The translations under genes and the position numbers were made by a program. From Serratia nevei (GTDB taxonomy: Bacteria > Pseudomonadota > Gammaproteobacteria > Enterobacterales > Enterobacteriaceae), in the NCBI RefSeq assembly GCF_024160145.1, contig NZ_JAMYWQ010000036.1:1-47697 (forward strand): 47,697 nt of DNA. The letters run 5' to 3'. Below are positions 35,833-46,292 of the stretch, in pieces; within the stretch, counting starts at the first letter, position 1, and every line of letters begins with the position of its first letter. The notes beneath the pieces were generated by a model. It did no database searches. It was not told the origin of the DNA and was given only the letters and a program-made list of their open reading frames with translations.

Positions 35833-38800
35833 TCATTCGTTAACCGGCTGCGGCTTGGTGGCCGGCGCGGTCGCCTGGCTCACCGCCGAGTGACCGCCAG
35901 CGGAGCCTTTACCTTCAAAGTTGAAGGTAGGGCGCTGCCAGTCGCTGTGCTTGCGTTCTTCCGGCACATAGGCCGGCGCAGGCGCTTTGGTCATCGGCGC
36001 AGTGGCGATGTGTTTGTACAGCACGTCCTGCACGGCTTTCACCGGCGCCGGTTGCTGAACCACAGGCGCAGGTTCCGCGGCGATTGGCGCCGGGGCTTTT
36101 TCGACCGGAGCGGCTTCCACGGCTGCTGCCGCAGGCGCTGCCTCTACCGGTGCAGTTTCAACCACCGGCTCGTCTTCCACCGGCTTAGCCTCAACCACAG
36201 GCTCTGCCGCAACGGTGTCAGCTACCGGCTCGGCTTCCACTGCCGGGGCAGTCTCTTCCGCTTTCGGCTCTTCAACTGCGGCAGGTGCCGGTGCGGTTTC
36301 AACCGGGGCCGGAGTTTGCTCGGCCGGGGTCGCAACGACAGGTACTACGGCTGCCGCTTCTTCCGTTACGGTAACGGCCGCAGTTTCAACGGCGGCTTCG
36401 GGTGCCGGCTCGTTGATGCTGGCCGCAACCTGAGTTTCTTCCACGGCAACGCTGTGTTGTTCAACCGCTGCGGCGACAACCGGTGCTGCTGTCTGTTCTA
36501 CGGTTTCGGCCTGCACTTCGGCTTCTTCAACCTGAGCAACCGGGTAGCTTACCCAGACTTTGCCCGACGCCATTTCCGGCGAAGCGAACGCGCCCGCCAG
36601 CGGCATAGGGGATTGCAGCGGGTAACGCTCATCGCGGTAACGACGGCGGCGCTGGCCGCTGACGCGCAGGTGACGCGGTGAACGACGGGAACGACGCGGC
36701 ATACCTTCGCCGTTGCCGCGGTTTTCGCCCTGGGCATCGTCTTCCGGCTGTGCGGCAACGGTTTCCGGCAGCAGCTTGACGCTGTCGTCGGCCGTCGGCT
36801 GCGCGTCAGCGGCTTTCGCGACCGGCGCTTTCGGCGCCAGCAGCTCTTCCGCTGCACGCTGCAGTTCTTCTTCCGCAGACAGGATGCGCACTTTCTGCGA
36901 CAGAGGGCGGCGCTGACGGCGCTGCATGTTCTGCTGCTGGCGTTCTTCCTGCTCTTCGTCAGTGCTTTCGACCGCTTCAACGCTTTCCAGCGCTTTCACT
37001 TCCTGCTGAGCCTGGCGCTTCTCTTCCTGACGACGACGCTGGCGTTCAGCACGTTGCTCACGACGCTGCTGCTGATCTTCGCGCGGCGCTTTCGCGCTTT
37101 CTTCCGCGGCGGTTTCCTCAGCGACCGGTGCATTCTGCTGCTGGTTGCGGCGGTTACGGCGCTGTTCATCGCGGGATTCACGCGATTCACGGCCTTCGCG
37201 GTTCTCACGCGGTTCACGGTTGTCGCGCTCGCGATTGTCACGGCCTTCACCGCGCTCTTTACGCTCGCCGCGTTCCGGACGATCGCCACGCTCACCGCGC
37301 TCTTTACGGCCGGTGCCCTGGCGGCGCTGGCCGCGACGATCCTGACGACGGTTTTCACCGTTACCTTCCGCCTTCGGCGTTTCGGTCGGTTTGGCTTCTT
37401 CGACGGCGGGTTGTTCTTCACCGGCGAACAGGCTCTTCAGCCCCCCGAACAGGCGGCCCAGGAAGCCAGGCTTGGCGGCGACCGGCGCTGCGGCTTGAGC
37501 CTTGGCAGCGGCAGCGGCAGGCTTGGCCACGGCGACAGCTTCTTCAGCCGGCGGCGGCGCATCGGCGGACAGGGAGAAGGAAGCCAGGGCCGGTTGCTCC
37601 GGACGCTTGCGTTCCATCGGCGCATCTTCCAGCGGGCGCTCCATGTCTTCTTCATGCAGCTTCGGCAGCAGGTAGCTCAGGGTAGAGGTTTCCTCACCTT
37701 TACGCACGCGCAGCACCGAGTAGTGCGGGGTTTGCATCTGATCGTTCGGCACGATGACGGCTTTCACGCCGCCCTGGCGTTTTTCGATCGCGCTGACGGA
37801 TTCGCGCTTTTCGTTCAGCAGGTACGAAGCGACCTGAACCGGCACGATAGCGTGAACTTCTTTGGTGTTTTCCTTCAGCGCTTCTTCTTCGATCAGACGC
37901 AGGATGGACAGCGCCAGCGATTCGTTGTCGCGGATGGTGCCGGTGCCGTTACAGCGAGGGCACACGTGGTGGCTGGACTCGCCCAGCGACGGGCTGAGGC
38001 GCTGACGGGACATTTCCAGCAGGCCGAAACGGGAAATGCGGCCGATCTGGATGCGCGCGCGGTCCTGGCGCACGGCGTCGCGCAGGCGGTTTTCCACTTC
38101 GCGCTGGTGGCGAACCGGCGTCATGTCGATGAAGTCGATGACGATCAGGCCGCCAAGGTCACGCAGGCGCAGCTGGCGAGCGATCTCGTCCGCCGCCTCC
38201 AGGTTGGTGTTGAACGCCGTCTCTTCGATGTCGCCGCCGCGGGTTGCGCGGGCGGAGTTGATGTCGATGGCGGTCAGCGCTTCGGTGCTGTCGATGACGA
38301 TCGAGCCGCCGGACGGCAGGCGCACTTCGCGCTGGAAGGCGGATTCGATCTGCGATTCGATCTGGTAATGGCTGAACAGAGGGATTTCACCGCTGTACAG
38401 TTTGATTTTGCTGCTGAAATCCGGGCGGCCCAGCGCAGCGATGTGCTCTTTGGCCAGATCGAGAATTTTCGGGTTGTCGATCAGGATTTCGCCGATGTCC
38501 GGGCGCAGGTAATCGCGGAAGGCGCGCACGATAACGTTGCTTTCCTGGTGGATCAGGAACGGCGCAGGGCGGCCTTCGGCGGCTTTTTTAATCGCTTCCC
38601 AGTGCTTCAGACGGAAGGAGAGATCCCACTGCAGCGCGTCGGCGGATTTGCCTACGCCCGCGGTGCGAACGATCAGGCCCATGCCGTCCGGCAGTTGCAG
38701 CGAGGAGAGCGCTTCTTTCAGCTCGGTGCGATCGTCACCCTCGATGCGGCGAGAAATACCGCCGGCGCGCGGGTTGTTCGGCATCAGCACCAGATAGCTG

Positions 38801-39171
38801 CCCGCGAGACTGATGAAGGTGGTCAAGGCGGCGCCTTTGTTGCCACGTTCTTCTTTGTCTACCTGAACGATGACTTCCTGGCCTTCGCGCAGCACATCTT
38901 TGATGTTCGGGCGGCCATGGGAAGAGTAATTGCTAGGGAAGTATTCGCGGGCGATTTCTTTAAGGGGGAGGAAACCATGTCGTTCTGCGCCGTAGTCCAC
39001 GAACGCTGCTTCAAGACTTGGTTCAATGCGGGTGATTTTGCCTTTGTAAATATTCGCTTTTTTCTGCTCATGACCCGGACTTTCGATATCCAAATCATAC
39101 AGCCGCTGTCCATCTACGAGGGCAACACGCAACTCTTCCTGCTGAGTTGCGTTAATCAACATTCTTTTCAT
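35833..39171 (-). CDS. rne: Ribonuclease E
   Basis: RNase E is the essential endoribonuclease that organises the RNA degradosome on the inner membrane and matures 5S rRNA and tRNAs. The 1112-residue protein (E. coli 1061) has the catalytic half in order: S1 domain, 5' sensor, DNase I-like domain with both catalytic Asp segments ([25 protein letters not shown]), and the zinc-link CPRCNG. A membrane-binding helix ([13 protein letters not shown]) follows, then Arg-rich RNA-binding tracts (about 590-740 and near 815-845). A long Ala/Val/Pro/Glu-rich linker comes next (about 900-1070), and the C-terminal PNPase-binding motif [14 protein letters not shown]. The gene has a long 5' leader, as expected for autoregulation. 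Confidence 0.97.
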   Translation of the reverse strand: MKRMLINATQQEELRVALVDGQRLYDLDIESPGHEQKKANIYKGKITRIEPSLEAAFVDYGAERHGFLPLKEIAREYFPSNYSSHGRPNIKDVLREGQEVIVQVDKEERGNKGAALTTFISLAGSYLVLMPNNPRAGGISRRIEGDDRTELKEALSSLQLPDGMGLIVRTAGVGKSADALQWDLSFRLKHWEAIKKAAEGRPAPFLIHQESNVIVRAFRDYLRPDIGEILIDNPKILDLAKEHIAALGRPDFSSKIKLYSGEIPLFSHYQIESQIESAFQREVRLPSGGSIVIDSTEALTAIDINSARATRGGDIEETAFNTNLEAADEIARQLRLRDLGGLIVIDFIDMTPVRHQREVENRLRDAVRQDRARIQIGRISRFGLLEMSRQRLSPSLGESSHHVCPRCNGTGTIRDNESLALSILRLIEEEALKENTKEVHAIVPVQVASYLLNEKRESVSAIEKRQGGVKAVIVPNDQMQTPHYSVLRVRKGEETSTLSYLLPKLHEEDMERPLEDAPMERKRPEQPALASFSLSADAPPPAEEAVAVAKPAAAAAKAQAAAPVAAKPGFLGRLFGGLKSLFAGEEQPAVEEAKPTETPKAEGNGENRRQDRRGQRRQGTGRKERGERGDRPERGERKERGEGRDNRERDNREPRENREGRESRESRDEQRRNRRNQQQNAPVAEETAAEESAKAPREDQQQRREQRAERQRRRQEEKRQAQQEVKALESVEAVESTDEEQEERQQQNMQRRQRRPLSQKVRILSAEEELQRAAEELLAPKAPVAKAADAQPTADDSVKLLPETVAAQPEDDAQGENRGNGEGMPRRSRRSPRHLRVSGQRRRRYRDERYPLQSPMPLAGAFASPEMASGKVWVSYPVAQVEEAEVQAETVEQTAAPVVAAAVEQHSVAVEETQVAASINEPAPEAAVETAAVTVTEEAAAVVPVVATPAEQTPAPVETAPAPAAVEEPKAEETAPAVEAEPVADTVAAEPVVEAKPVEDEPVVETAPVEAAPAAAAVEAAPVEKAPAPIAAEPAPVVQQPAPVKAVQDVLYKHIATAPMTKAPAPAYVPEERKHSDWQRPTFNFEGKGSAGGHSAVSQATAPATKPQPVNE

Positions 39172-39724
39172 CTTAACTTACTCGTTATTTTTACATTATC
39201 GACAAAGCTGCGGGCAAAATAACCTCATGGCCGGAGTTAAACCGAAAGCCCCGTGTCTTCTCGCAAAGCCGTCAACCTCACGGTTGTCGCCTGCATAGGG
39301 GCGCATTATCTCGGTAAGCCTGCTTTTCTTTGTGAAAGACAGCACTTTTGACTCAGGGAATAGCCTCTGATTTACGTCGACAGATCTGATTCCATTTGCC
39401 GGCCAAGCTGCAACCCGCAGCCCGCTAATTGTTTGATTTCGCATTACGTCTTACGCCATTGCTGCGTTTTTGCGCGATCAGACAAATTTTATAATTCCAC
39501 CGTTTTCCCTGTTTAACGAGAATCAACGCGGAAAGTGACTGCATTATTCCACTGCTGATGCCGTTATAGCAAGGTGACTTTTCCTTAACTGCGGAAGAAA
39601 TCGCAAACGTTCAAATCGGCTTGCTGCCTTATTGTCCGCTGGGGTTTCGCCCGCCGTCAGAGAGACAGTTAAGCACAGAAAAAGATGTGGCGCTATTCAC
39701 GCGCTCTATTTAGAATCCCGCACC
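39172..39724. other. rne 5' leader and rne/rluC divergent promoter region
   Basis: These 553 bases contain no convincing protein gene. In E. coli, rne has a leader of about 360 bases whose hairpins let RNase E repress its own message. Here the length is right. A stem-loop CAACC-GTGA-GGTTG (minus strand, 39273-39286) lies about 100 bases before the start, and a TATAAA-like element sits near 39487-39493. The rluC promoter should lie in the right part; TATAAT at 39490-39495 is a possible -10 for that direction. Confidence 0.6.
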
Positions 39725-40684
39725 ATGAAAACGAACAATCCAGCAGTACAATTCATCACGATTTCCGACGACGAAGCCGGTCAGAGAATCGACAACTTTC
39801 TGCTCGCTCGCCTGAAAGGCGTGCCGAAGAGCATGATTTATCGCATCGTGCGCAAAGGCGAGGTGCGGGTCAATAAAGGGCGCATCAAGGTCGAATACAA
39901 ATTGGCGGCCGGCGACGTGGTGCGCGTGCCGCCGGTGCGCGTAGCCGAGCGCGAAGAGACGCCGGTGTCGGCCAAGCTGGATAAGGTAGCCGCACTGGCA
40001 GACTGCATCCTTTATGAAGACGACCACCTGCTGATCCTCAACAAGCCCTCCGGCACCGCGGTGCACGGCGGCAGCGGCCTGAGCTTCGGCGTGATCGAAG
40101 GGCTGCGCGCGCTGCGCCCGGAAGCCCGTTTCCTCGAGCTGGTGCACCGTCTGGATCGCGATACCTCCGGCGTGCTGTTGGTGGCCAAGAAGCGCTCTGC
40201 GCTGCGCTCGCTGCACGAACAGCTGCGGCTGAAGGGCATGCAGAAGGATTATCTGGCGCTGGTGCGCGGCCAGTGGCAATCCCACTGCAAGGCCGTACAG
40301 GCGCCGCTGCTGAAAAACATTCTGCAAAGCGGCGAACGCATCGTGCGCGTCAGCAGCGAAGGCAAGCCTTCGGAAACCCGCTTCAAGGTGGAAGAGCGTT
40401 ACGAATTCGCCACCCTGGTGAAGGCCAGCCCGATCACCGGGCGCACTCATCAGATCCGCGTGCACACGCTGCATGCCGGGCACCCGATCGCCTTTGACGA
40501 TCGCTATGGCGACCGCGAGTTCGATCGCCAACTGGCGGGTACCGGCCTGAAGCGGCTGTTCCTGCACGCCGCGGCGCTGCGCTTCGAGCATCCCTCCACC
40601 GGCGAAACGATGCGCATCGAAGCGCCGATGGACGAAGAGCTGCGCCACTGCCTGCAGGTGCTGCGCCGGCAGGTGGCCAAGTAA
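39725..40684 (+). CDS. rluC: 23S rRNA pseudouridine(955/2504/2580) synthase RluC
   Basis: RluC converts three uridines of 23S rRNA to pseudouridine. The 319-residue protein matches E. coli RluC. An N-terminal S4 RNA-binding domain (about 18-75, [20 protein letters not shown]) is followed by the RluA-type catalytic domain with [16 protein letters not shown] (catalytic Asp near residue 145), then [20 protein letters not shown] and the final [15 protein letters not shown]. The start [10 protein letters not shown] at 39725 fits E. coli. It is divergent from rne and convergent with yceF. Confidence 0.95.
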   Translation: MKTNNPAVQFITISDDEAGQRIDNFLLARLKGVPKSMIYRIVRKGEVRVNKGRIKVEYKLAAGDVVRVPPVRVAEREETPVSAKLDKVAALADCILYEDDHLLILNKPSGTAVHGGSGLSFGVIEGLRALRPEARFLELVHRLDRDTSGVLLVAKKRSALRSLHEQLRLKGMQKDYLALVRGQWQSHCKAVQAPLLKNILQSGERIVRVSSEGKPSETRFKVEERYEFATLVKASPITGRTHQIRVHTLHAGHPIAFDDRYGDREFDRQLAGTGLKRLFLHAAALRFEHPSTGETMRIEAPMDEELRHCLQVLRRQVAK

Positions 40685-40690
40685 TCCGCG

Positions 40691-41272
40691 TCAGACCAAC
40701 GGGTTGATGCCTTCAGCCCGCAACATCTCCAACAGCGCGATCAACGGCAGGCCGATCAGGGCGTTCGGGTCCCGGCCTTCCAGCCTGTCGAACAGCGCAA
40801 TCCCCAATCCTTCGCTCTTGAAACTGCCCGCGCAGTTCAGCGGCTGCTCCTGGCGCACATAGGCAGCGATCTCCGTTTCGCTCAGCGCGCGAAAATGCAC
40901 GTGGAACGGCTCGCACAGGGCCTGCAGCTGCTTGCTGCGGCCGTTGTACAGCGCCAGGCCGGTATAGAAAGTCACGGCCTGGCCGGCGGCCAGGCGCAGC
41001 TGCGCACGGGCGTTTTCCTCGGTATGCGGCTTGCCGGTGATGTTGCCCTCGATCACGCAGACCTGATCGGAGCCGATGATCAGATGCTCGGGATAGGCGA
41101 GGGCCAGCGCCTGAGCCTTCGCCGCCGCCAGGCGCAGCACCAGCGCTTCGGCGCTTTCGCCCGGCAGTGGGGTTTCATCCACCTCGGGTGCGGCGCAGTC
41201 GAAGGGCAGCTGCAGCTTCTCCAGCAGCATTTTTCGATAGGGGGAGGTGGAGGCTAAAAGCAATCTCTGCAT
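40691..41272 (-). CDS. yceF: Maf-like nucleotide pyrophosphatase YceF (7-methyl-GTP pyrophosphatase)
   Basis: YceF is a Maf-family enzyme that hydrolyses modified nucleoside triphosphates, 7-methyl-GTP in E. coli. The 193-residue protein (E. coli 194) has the family start [27 protein letters not shown], the catalytic-region [14 protein letters not shown] and GKP, and [15 protein letters not shown] with the conserved EG. I start at MQRLLLAS (41272) by analogy with E. coli; a 13-residue longer start at 41311 exists. It is divergent from yceD. Confidence 0.92.
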   Translation of the reverse strand: MQRLLLASTSPYRKMLLEKLQLPFDCAAPEVDETPLPGESAEALVLRLAAAKAQALALAYPEHLIIGSDQVCVIEGNITGKPHTEENARAQLRLAAGQAVTFYTGLALYNGRSKQLQALCEPFHVHFRALSETEIAAYVRQEQPLNCAGSFKSEGLGIALFDRLEGRDPNALIGLPLIALLEMLRAEGINPLV

Positions 41273-41375
41273 AATTTTTTTCGCAAACCGTAGCGTAAAT
41301 GGGTACGGCATTTTAAACTGTCGGCCGCTGTGGAAGCGAATATTGGTGAAAGGAGCCGTTTTACGGCCTTTTTCT

Positions 41376-41404
41376 TTGACTCTATGTCGTTACAAAGTTA
41401 ATAT
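41376..41404 (+). promoter_or_regulatory. Strong sigma-70 promoter of the yceD-rpmF-plsX-fab operon
   Basis: TTGACT (41376-41381), a 17-base spacer and TAATAT (41399-41404) form a strong promoter. The GC-rich discriminator GCGCGCCC that follows is typical of stringently controlled ribosomal promoters. The predicted start (about 41411) is almost at the yceD ATG (41414). Confidence 0.75.
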
Positions 41405-41413
41405 GCGCGCCCT

Positions 41414-41935
41414 ATGCAAAAGGTAAAATTACCCTTGACCATTGATGCGGTACGTACAGCTCAGAAACGCCTGGACTATGCTGGTGTCTATGCGCCTGAG
41501 CAGGTTACTCGTGTTGCCGACTCCGTGGTCAGTGTGGACAGTGATGTCGAGGTGTCGTTGTCGTTCAATATCGACAATCAGCGCCTCGCGGTGATAACAG
41601 GGCATGCGGACGTCACGGTAACGTTGATGTGCCAACGCTGTGGAGTCCCGTTCGAACATCAGGTTCACACAACATATTGTTTTAGCCCGGTCGTCAATGA
41701 TGAGCAGGCTGAGGCATTACCGGAAGCGTACGAACCGATCGAAGTTGACGAGTTTGGCGAAGTCGATCTGTTGGCAATGATTGAAGACGAAATTATTCTT
41801 TCACTGCCTGTCGTTCCGGTACATGAATCTGAACACTGTGAAGTGTCCGAAGCGGACATGGTATTCGGCCAACTGCCTCCCGAGGCGGAGAAACCGAATC
41901 CGTTTGCCGTATTAGCCAGTTTAAAGCGTAAGTAA
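41414..41935 (+). CDS. yceD: 23S rRNA accumulation protein YceD
   Basis: This 173-residue DUF177 protein is almost identical to E. coli YceD ([49 protein letters not shown]). It is needed for normal 23S rRNA accumulation in bacteria and plants; a CxxC pair (CQRC) may bind metal. It is the first gene of the operon and is followed after 16 bases by rpmF. No Shine-Dalgarno sequence is visible before its ATG, and the promoter lies so close that the message may be leaderless. Confidence 0.94.
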   Translation: MQKVKLPLTIDAVRTAQKRLDYAGVYAPEQVTRVADSVVSVDSDVEVSLSFNIDNQRLAVITGHADVTVTLMCQRCGVPFEHQVHTTYCFSPVVNDEQAEALPEAYEPIEVDEFGEVDLLAMIEDEIILSLPVVPVHESEHCEVSEADMVFGQLPPEAEKPNPFAVLASLKRK

Positions 41936-41951
41936 TTGAGGAGTAAGGTCC

Positions 41952-42119
41952 ATGGCCGTACAACAGAATAAACCAACCCGTTCCAAGCGTGGCATGCGTC
42001 GTTCTCACGATGCTCTGACCACGACGACTCTGTCTGTAGACAAAGTATCCGGTGAAACTCACCGTCGTCACCACATCACTGCCGACGGTTTCTACCGCGG
42101 TCGCAAGGTTATCGGCTAA
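41952..42119 (+). CDS. rpmF: 50S ribosomal protein L32
   Basis: This is a 55-residue basic ribosomal protein of the large subunit (E. coli 57). It has [20 protein letters not shown] at the start and [16 protein letters not shown] at the end. It is the bacterial L32 type without zinc-binding Cys. A strong GAGGAG ribosome site precedes it. Its place between yceD and plsX couples ribosome synthesis to phospholipid synthesis, as in E. coli. Confidence 0.97.
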   Translation: MAVQQNKPTRSKRGMRRSHDALTTTTLSVDKVSGETHRRHHITADGFYRGRKVIG

Positions 42120-42130
42120 GTAGCGATACC

Positions 42131-43165
42131 TTGACTCGTCTAACCCTGGCGTTAGATGCAATGGGCGGGGACTTCGGTCCCTGCGTCACAGTGCCTGCTT
42201 CGTTGCAGGCACTGGCCTCTAATTTACAGCTTCATCTCCTGCTGGTCGGCAATCCCGACGTCATCTCCCCTTTGCTTGCCCACGCCGATCCGGTTCTTCT
42301 GGAGCGTCTGCAAGTCGTGCCCGCCGAGTCCGTGATCGCCGGCGACGCCAAACCTTCACAAGCGATACGCGCCAGCCGCGGCACGTCGATGCGCATTGCG
42401 CTCGAACAGCTCAGCAGCGGCAAAGCGCAGGGCTGCGTCAGCGCCGGCAATACCGGCGCGCTGATGGGATTGGCGAAGTTGCTGGTCAAGCCGCTCGAAG
42501 GCATCGAGCGCCCGGCGCTGATGACGGCGATCCCGAATCAGCAACGCAGTAAAACCGTGGTGCTGGATCTGGGCGCCAACGTCGAGTGCGACAGCACCAT
42601 GCTGGTGCAGTTTGCCGTGATGGGCGCGGTGATGGCGGAAGAGGTGATCGGCATTGCGCAACCGCGGGTGGCGCTGCTGAATATTGGCGAAGAAGAGACC
42701 AAAGGCCTGGATAATATCCGCGAAGCGGCCGCTGTGCTAAAAAATACTCCGGCAATCAACTATATTGGTTACCTGGAAGGAAACGAACTGCTCACCGGCA
42801 AGACCGACGTGTTGGTCTGCGATGGCTTCGTGGGCAACGTCACCCTGAAAACCATGGAAGGGGTGGTCAGGGTGTTCTTATCGCTGCTGAAATCGTCCGG
42901 CGACGGAAACAAGCAAGCGTGGTGGCTGAAATTGTTGGGCCGTTGGTTGCAAAAACGGGTGGTTAAGCGGTTCGGCCACCTGAACCCCGACCAGTATAAT
43001 GGCGCATGTCTGTTAGGATTGCGCAGCACCGTAGTCAAGAGCCACGGCGCTGCGAACCCTCACGCGTTTGCAGTCGCAATCGAACAGGCTGTGCAGGCGG
43101 TGCAGCGGCAAGTCCCGGAAAGGATTGCTGCGCGCCTTGAGGCTGTATTACCTAAGAGTGACTGA
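42131..43165 (+). CDS. plsX: Phosphate acyltransferase PlsX
   Basis: PlsX makes acyl-phosphate from acyl-ACP for glycerolipid synthesis. The 344-residue protein has the family pattern [12 protein letters not shown] at the N-terminus, [58 protein letters not shown] and [17 protein letters not shown]. The start codon is TTG at 42131, as alignment demands; it begins 12 bases after the rpmF stop. It lies upstream of fabH in one operon. Confidence 0.95.
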   Translation: MTRLTLALDAMGGDFGPCVTVPASLQALASNLQLHLLLVGNPDVISPLLAHADPVLLERLQVVPAESVIAGDAKPSQAIRASRGTSMRIALEQLSSGKAQGCVSAGNTGALMGLAKLLVKPLEGIERPALMTAIPNQQRSKTVVLDLGANVECDSTMLVQFAVMGAVMAEEVIGIAQPRVALLNIGEEETKGLDNIREAAAVLKNTPAINYIGYLEGNELLTGKTDVLVCDGFVGNVTLKTMEGVVRVFLSLLKSSGDGNKQAWWLKLLGRWLQKRVVKRFGHLNPDQYNGACLLGLRSTVVKSHGAANPHAFAVAIEQAVQAVQRQVPERIAARLEAVLPKSD

Positions 43166-43171
43166 TCGTAC

Positions 43172-44125
43172 ATGTATACAAAGATTCTCGGTACGGGGAG
43201 TTATTTGCCCGTACAAGTGCGCACCAATGCTGATTTGGAAAAAATGGTGGATACCTCTGACGAGTGGATCGTCACGCGTACCGGTATCCGCGAACGTCGC
43301 ATCGCCGCTGCGGATGAAACCGTTGCGACGATGAGCTTCCAGGCCGCTGAGAAAGCGCTGGAAATGGCAGGTGTGGCTAAAGAAGACATTGGGCTGATCG
43401 TCGTGGCGACCACCACGACCACTCACGCGTTCCCGAGCGCGGCCTGCCTGGTGCAGCAAATGCTGGGCATCAAAGACTGCGCGGCGTTCGATCTGGCTGC
43501 GGCCTGCGCCGGCTTCACTTACGCGCTCAGCGTGGCCGATCAGTACGTGAAAAACGGCGCGGTCAAACATGCGCTGGTTATCGGCGCGGACGTCTTGTCG
43601 CGCACGCTGGATCCCGAAGATCGCGGCACCATCATTCTGTTTGGCGATGGCGCAGGGGCGGTGGTGCTGGGGGCTTCTGAAGCGCCGGGCATTTTGTCTA
43701 CCCATCTGCACGCCGACGGCAGCTACGGCAACCTGCTGACGCTGCCGTACAAGGATCGTCAGAATCAAGACAAGCCGGCCTATGTCACCATGGCGGGCAA
43801 CGAAGTCTTCAAGGTTGCGGTTACCGAGCTGGCGCGCATCGTCGATGAGACGTTGCAGGCCAACAACATGGACCGCAGCGAGCTGGATTGGCTGGTGCCG
43901 CACCAGGCCAACCTGCGCATCATCAGCGCAACGGCGAAAAAACTGGGCATGGGGATGGACAAAGTGGTGGTGACGCTCGATCGTCACGGCAACACCTCTG
44001 CCGCCTCGGTGCCTTCCGCACTGGACGAAGCGGTGCGCGACGGGCGAATTCAGCGTGGCCAGTTGGTGCTGCTGGAGGCCTTCGGCGGCGGCTTTACCTG
44101 GGGCTCGGCGCTGGTTCGTTTCTGA
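43172..44125 (+). CDS. fabH: Beta-ketoacyl-ACP synthase III FabH
   Basis: FabH condenses acetyl-CoA with malonyl-ACP to start fatty-acid synthesis. The 317-residue protein has the catalytic Cys112 in [13 protein letters not shown], the His in [12 protein letters not shown] and the Asn in [13 protein letters not shown], the full Cys-His-Asn triad. [16 protein letters not shown] closes the fold. It equals the E. coli enzyme in length and sits between plsX and fabD with a spacing of only 6 bases on the plsX side. Confidence 0.97.
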   Translation: MYTKILGTGSYLPVQVRTNADLEKMVDTSDEWIVTRTGIRERRIAAADETVATMSFQAAEKALEMAGVAKEDIGLIVVATTTTTHAFPSAACLVQQMLGIKDCAAFDLAAACAGFTYALSVADQYVKNGAVKHALVIGADVLSRTLDPEDRGTIILFGDGAGAVVLGASEAPGILSTHLHADGSYGNLLTLPYKDRQNQDKPAYVTMAGNEVFKVAVTELARIVDETLQANNMDRSELDWLVPHQANLRIISATAKKLGMGMDKVVVTLDRHGNTSAASVPSALDEAVRDGRIQRGQLVLLEAFGGGFTWGSALVRF

Positions 44126-44143
44126 TTTGGACAGGAAGAAAAA

Positions 44144-45073
44144 ATGACGCAATTTGCTTTTGTTTTCCCGGGCCAGGGGTCGCAGACCGTTGGCATGCTG
44201 GCCGAGTTGGCCGCACAGTTCCCGATCGTCGAAGAAACCTTCGGCGAGGCCTCTTCCGCCCTGGGTTACGACCTGTGGCAGCTGGTGCAGCAAGGCCCGG
44301 CGGAAGAGCTGAACAAGACCTGGCAGACCCAACCGGCTCTGCTGGCCGCCTCGGTGGCGATTTTCCGCGTTTGGCAGCAGCAGGGCGGTAAAGCGCCTGC
44401 GCTGATGGCGGGCCACAGCCTGGGCGAGTACTCGGCGTTGGTCTGCGCCGGCGTGCTGGACTTCAAGGCGGCAATCCGTCTGGTCGAGCTGCGCGGCAAG
44501 CTGATGCAGGAAGCGGTGCCGGAAGGCACCGGCGCGATGTACGCCATCATCGGTCTGGACAACGATGCGATCGCCAAGGCGTGTGAAGAGTCTGCGCAAG
44601 GGCAGGTGGTTTCTCCGGTCAACTTCAACTCGCCGGGCCAGGTGGTCATCGCCGGCAACAAAGAAGCGGTTGAGCGCGCAGGCGCCGCCTGCAAAGCCGC
44701 CGGCGCCAAACGTGCGCTGCCGCTGCCGGTGAGCGTGCCTTCGCACTGCGCGCTGATGAAGCCGGCCGCCGACAAGCTGGCCGTGGCGCTGCAGGATATC
44801 ACCTTCAACGCGCCACAGGTGCCGGTGGTGAACAACGTCGACGTGCGCACCGAAAACGATCCGGAAGCGATCCGCAGCGCGCTGGTGCGTCAGCTGTACA
44901 GCCCGGTGCGTTGGACCGAGAGCGTAGAATTTATCGCAGCACAGGGAGTGACGTCGCTGCTGGAAGTGGGGCCGGGCAAAGTGCTGACCGGCCTGACTAA
45001 ACGTATTGTTGACACCCTGACGGCTGCGGCGGTGAACGACACCGCCAGCCTGTCGGCGGCGCTTGAACAATAA
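44144..45073 (+). CDS. fabD: Malonyl-CoA:ACP transacylase FabD
   Basis: FabD loads malonyl groups onto ACP. The 309-residue protein has the active-site serine in GHSLGEYSALV (Ser92), the glycine-rich FPGQGSQ at the start, and the catalytic His in VPSHCALM. A good GGAAG ribosome site precedes ATG 44144. Confidence 0.97.
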   Translation: MTQFAFVFPGQGSQTVGMLAELAAQFPIVEETFGEASSALGYDLWQLVQQGPAEELNKTWQTQPALLAASVAIFRVWQQQGGKAPALMAGHSLGEYSALVCAGVLDFKAAIRLVELRGKLMQEAVPEGTGAMYAIIGLDNDAIAKACEESAQGQVVSPVNFNSPGQVVIAGNKEAVERAGAACKAAGAKRALPLPVSVPSHCALMKPAADKLAVALQDITFNAPQVPVVNNVDVRTENDPEAIRSALVRQLYSPVRWTESVEFIAAQGVTSLLEVGPGKVLTGLTKRIVDTLTAAAVNDTASLSAALEQ

Positions 45074-45084
45074 AGAGGAAAATG

Positions 45085-45819
45085 ATGAGCTTCGAAGGTA
45101 AAATCGTTCTGGTCACCGGCGCGAGCCGCGGTATTGGCCGGGCTATTGCAGAAACGTTTGTGGCACGCGGCGCCAAAGTGATCGGCACCGCGACCAGCGA
45201 GAGCGGCGCTGAAGCGATCAGCAGCTACCTGGGCGCAAACGGCAAAGGGTTTATGTTGAACGTTGTCGATGCGCAATCTATCGACAGCGTGCTGGCATCG
45301 ATTCGCGCCGAATTTGGCGAAATCGACATTTTAGTGAATAATGCCGGCATCACGCGTGATAACCTGCTGATGCGTATGAAGGATGACGAGTGGGAGGATA
45401 TCCTCGACACCAACCTGACTTCCGTATTCCGCCTGTCAAAAGCGGTAATGCGCGCTATGATGAAAAAGCGGTTTGGCCGTATCATCACCATCGGTTCCGT
45501 TGTCGGCACCATGGGGAACGCAGGGCAGGCGAACTACGCGGCGGCTAAAGCCGGTCTGATTGGTTTTAGCAAATCTTTGGCACGTGAAGTTGCTTCGCGT
45601 GGCATTACGGTCAACGTCGTGGCACCTGGCTTTATTGAGACGGACATGACACGGGCGTTGACAGATGATCAACGCGCAGGCATTTTGTCATCAGTTCCAG
45701 CCAACCGGCTGGGCGATGCTAAAGAAATCGCCAGCGCTGTTGCATTTTTGGCCTCTGATGAGGCCGGCTATATCACCGGTGAAACGTTACATGTCAATGG
45801 CGGCATGTACATGATTTAA
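45085..45819 (+). CDS. fabG: 3-oxoacyl-ACP reductase FabG
   Basis: FabG is the NADPH-dependent reductase of fatty-acid elongation, of the short-chain dehydrogenase family. The 244-residue protein has [12 protein letters not shown] for cofactor binding, NNAGITRDN, the catalytic Ser in [10 protein letters not shown], and YAAAKAG with Tyr and Lys. It ends with [18 protein letters not shown] prefer ATG 45085 to ATG 45082 because the GAGG site then has better spacing and the length equals the E. coli enzyme. Confidence 0.97.
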   Translation: MSFEGKIVLVTGASRGIGRAIAETFVARGAKVIGTATSESGAEAISSYLGANGKGFMLNVVDAQSIDSVLASIRAEFGEIDILVNNAGITRDNLLMRMKDDEWEDILDTNLTSVFRLSKAVMRAMMKKRFGRIITIGSVVGTMGNAGQANYAAAKAGLIGFSKSLAREVASRGITVNVVAPGFIETDMTRALTDDQRAGILSSVPANRLGDAKEIASAVAFLASDEAGYITGETLHVNGGMYMI

Positions 45820-45900
45820 AAAATGTGAAAACCATTTGCGTTATTTGAGGCAAAAACCGCAAAATAGCGTAAAATCGTGGTTTGACCAGCCGGGATTTAG

Positions 45901-45928
45901 TTGCATCTTTTTCAGCATTTTATACACT
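45901..45928 (+). promoter_or_regulatory. Putative acpP promoter
   Basis: TTGCAT (45901-45906) and TACACT (45923-45928) are 16 bases apart in the unusually long fabG-acpP gap. acpP has its own promoter in E. coli and is among the most abundant messages. Confidence 0.5.
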
Positions 45929-45973
45929 ACGAAAACCATCGCGAAAGCGAGTTTTGATAGGAAATTTAAGAGT

Positions 45974-46210
45974 ATGAGCACTATCGAAGAACGCGTTAAG
46001 AAAATCATTGTTGAGCAACTGGGTGTTAAACAGGAAGAAGTTTTGAACAACGCTTCTTTCGTTGAAGATCTGGGCGCTGATTCTCTTGACACCGTTGAGC
46101 TGGTAATGGCACTGGAAGAAGAATTCGACACTGAGATTCCAGACGAAGAAGCTGAGAAGATCACTACTGTTCAGGCAGCTATTGATTTCATCAACGCTAG
46201 CCAGCAGTAA
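45974..46210 (+). CDS. acpP: Acyl carrier protein AcpP
   Basis: This 78-residue, strongly acidic carrier protein holds growing acyl chains on 4'-phosphopantetheine at Ser37 ([11 protein letters not shown]). It is almost identical to E. coli ACP. Codon use is visibly biased to highly expressed codons compared with its neighbours. It is followed by a hairpin that partly ends transcription before fabF. Confidence 0.98.
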   Translation: MSTIEERVKKIIVEQLGVKQEEVLNNASFVEDLGADSLDTVELVMALEEEFDTEIPDEEAEKITTVQAAIDFINASQQ

Positions 46211-46221
46211 GAGAACATATC

Positions 46222-46252
46222 TAGGCGGTCGTTCGACCGCCTAAGTTTTTTC
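46222..46252 (+). terminator. Terminator/attenuator between acpP and fabF
   Basis: TAGGCGGTCG (46222-46231) and CGACCGCCTA (46234-46243) form a perfect 10-base stem, and GTTTTTTCT follows. It probably lowers fabF expression relative to acpP. Confidence 0.85.
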
Positions 46253-46292
46253 TATCCCTAGTGTCATATTTTTCCCTCCCTGGAGGACAAAC

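Noticed and set aside
37054-39222. 722-codon frame opposite rne
   Set aside because: Shadow of rne; the translation shows no known fold and no ribosome site.
39196-39444. 82-codon frame in the rne leader
   Set aside because: No ribosome site and no similarity; the region is better explained as the rne 5' leader.
43148-45070. 640-codon frame opposite fabH-fabD
   Set aside because: Shadow across two certain genes, Arg/His-rich.
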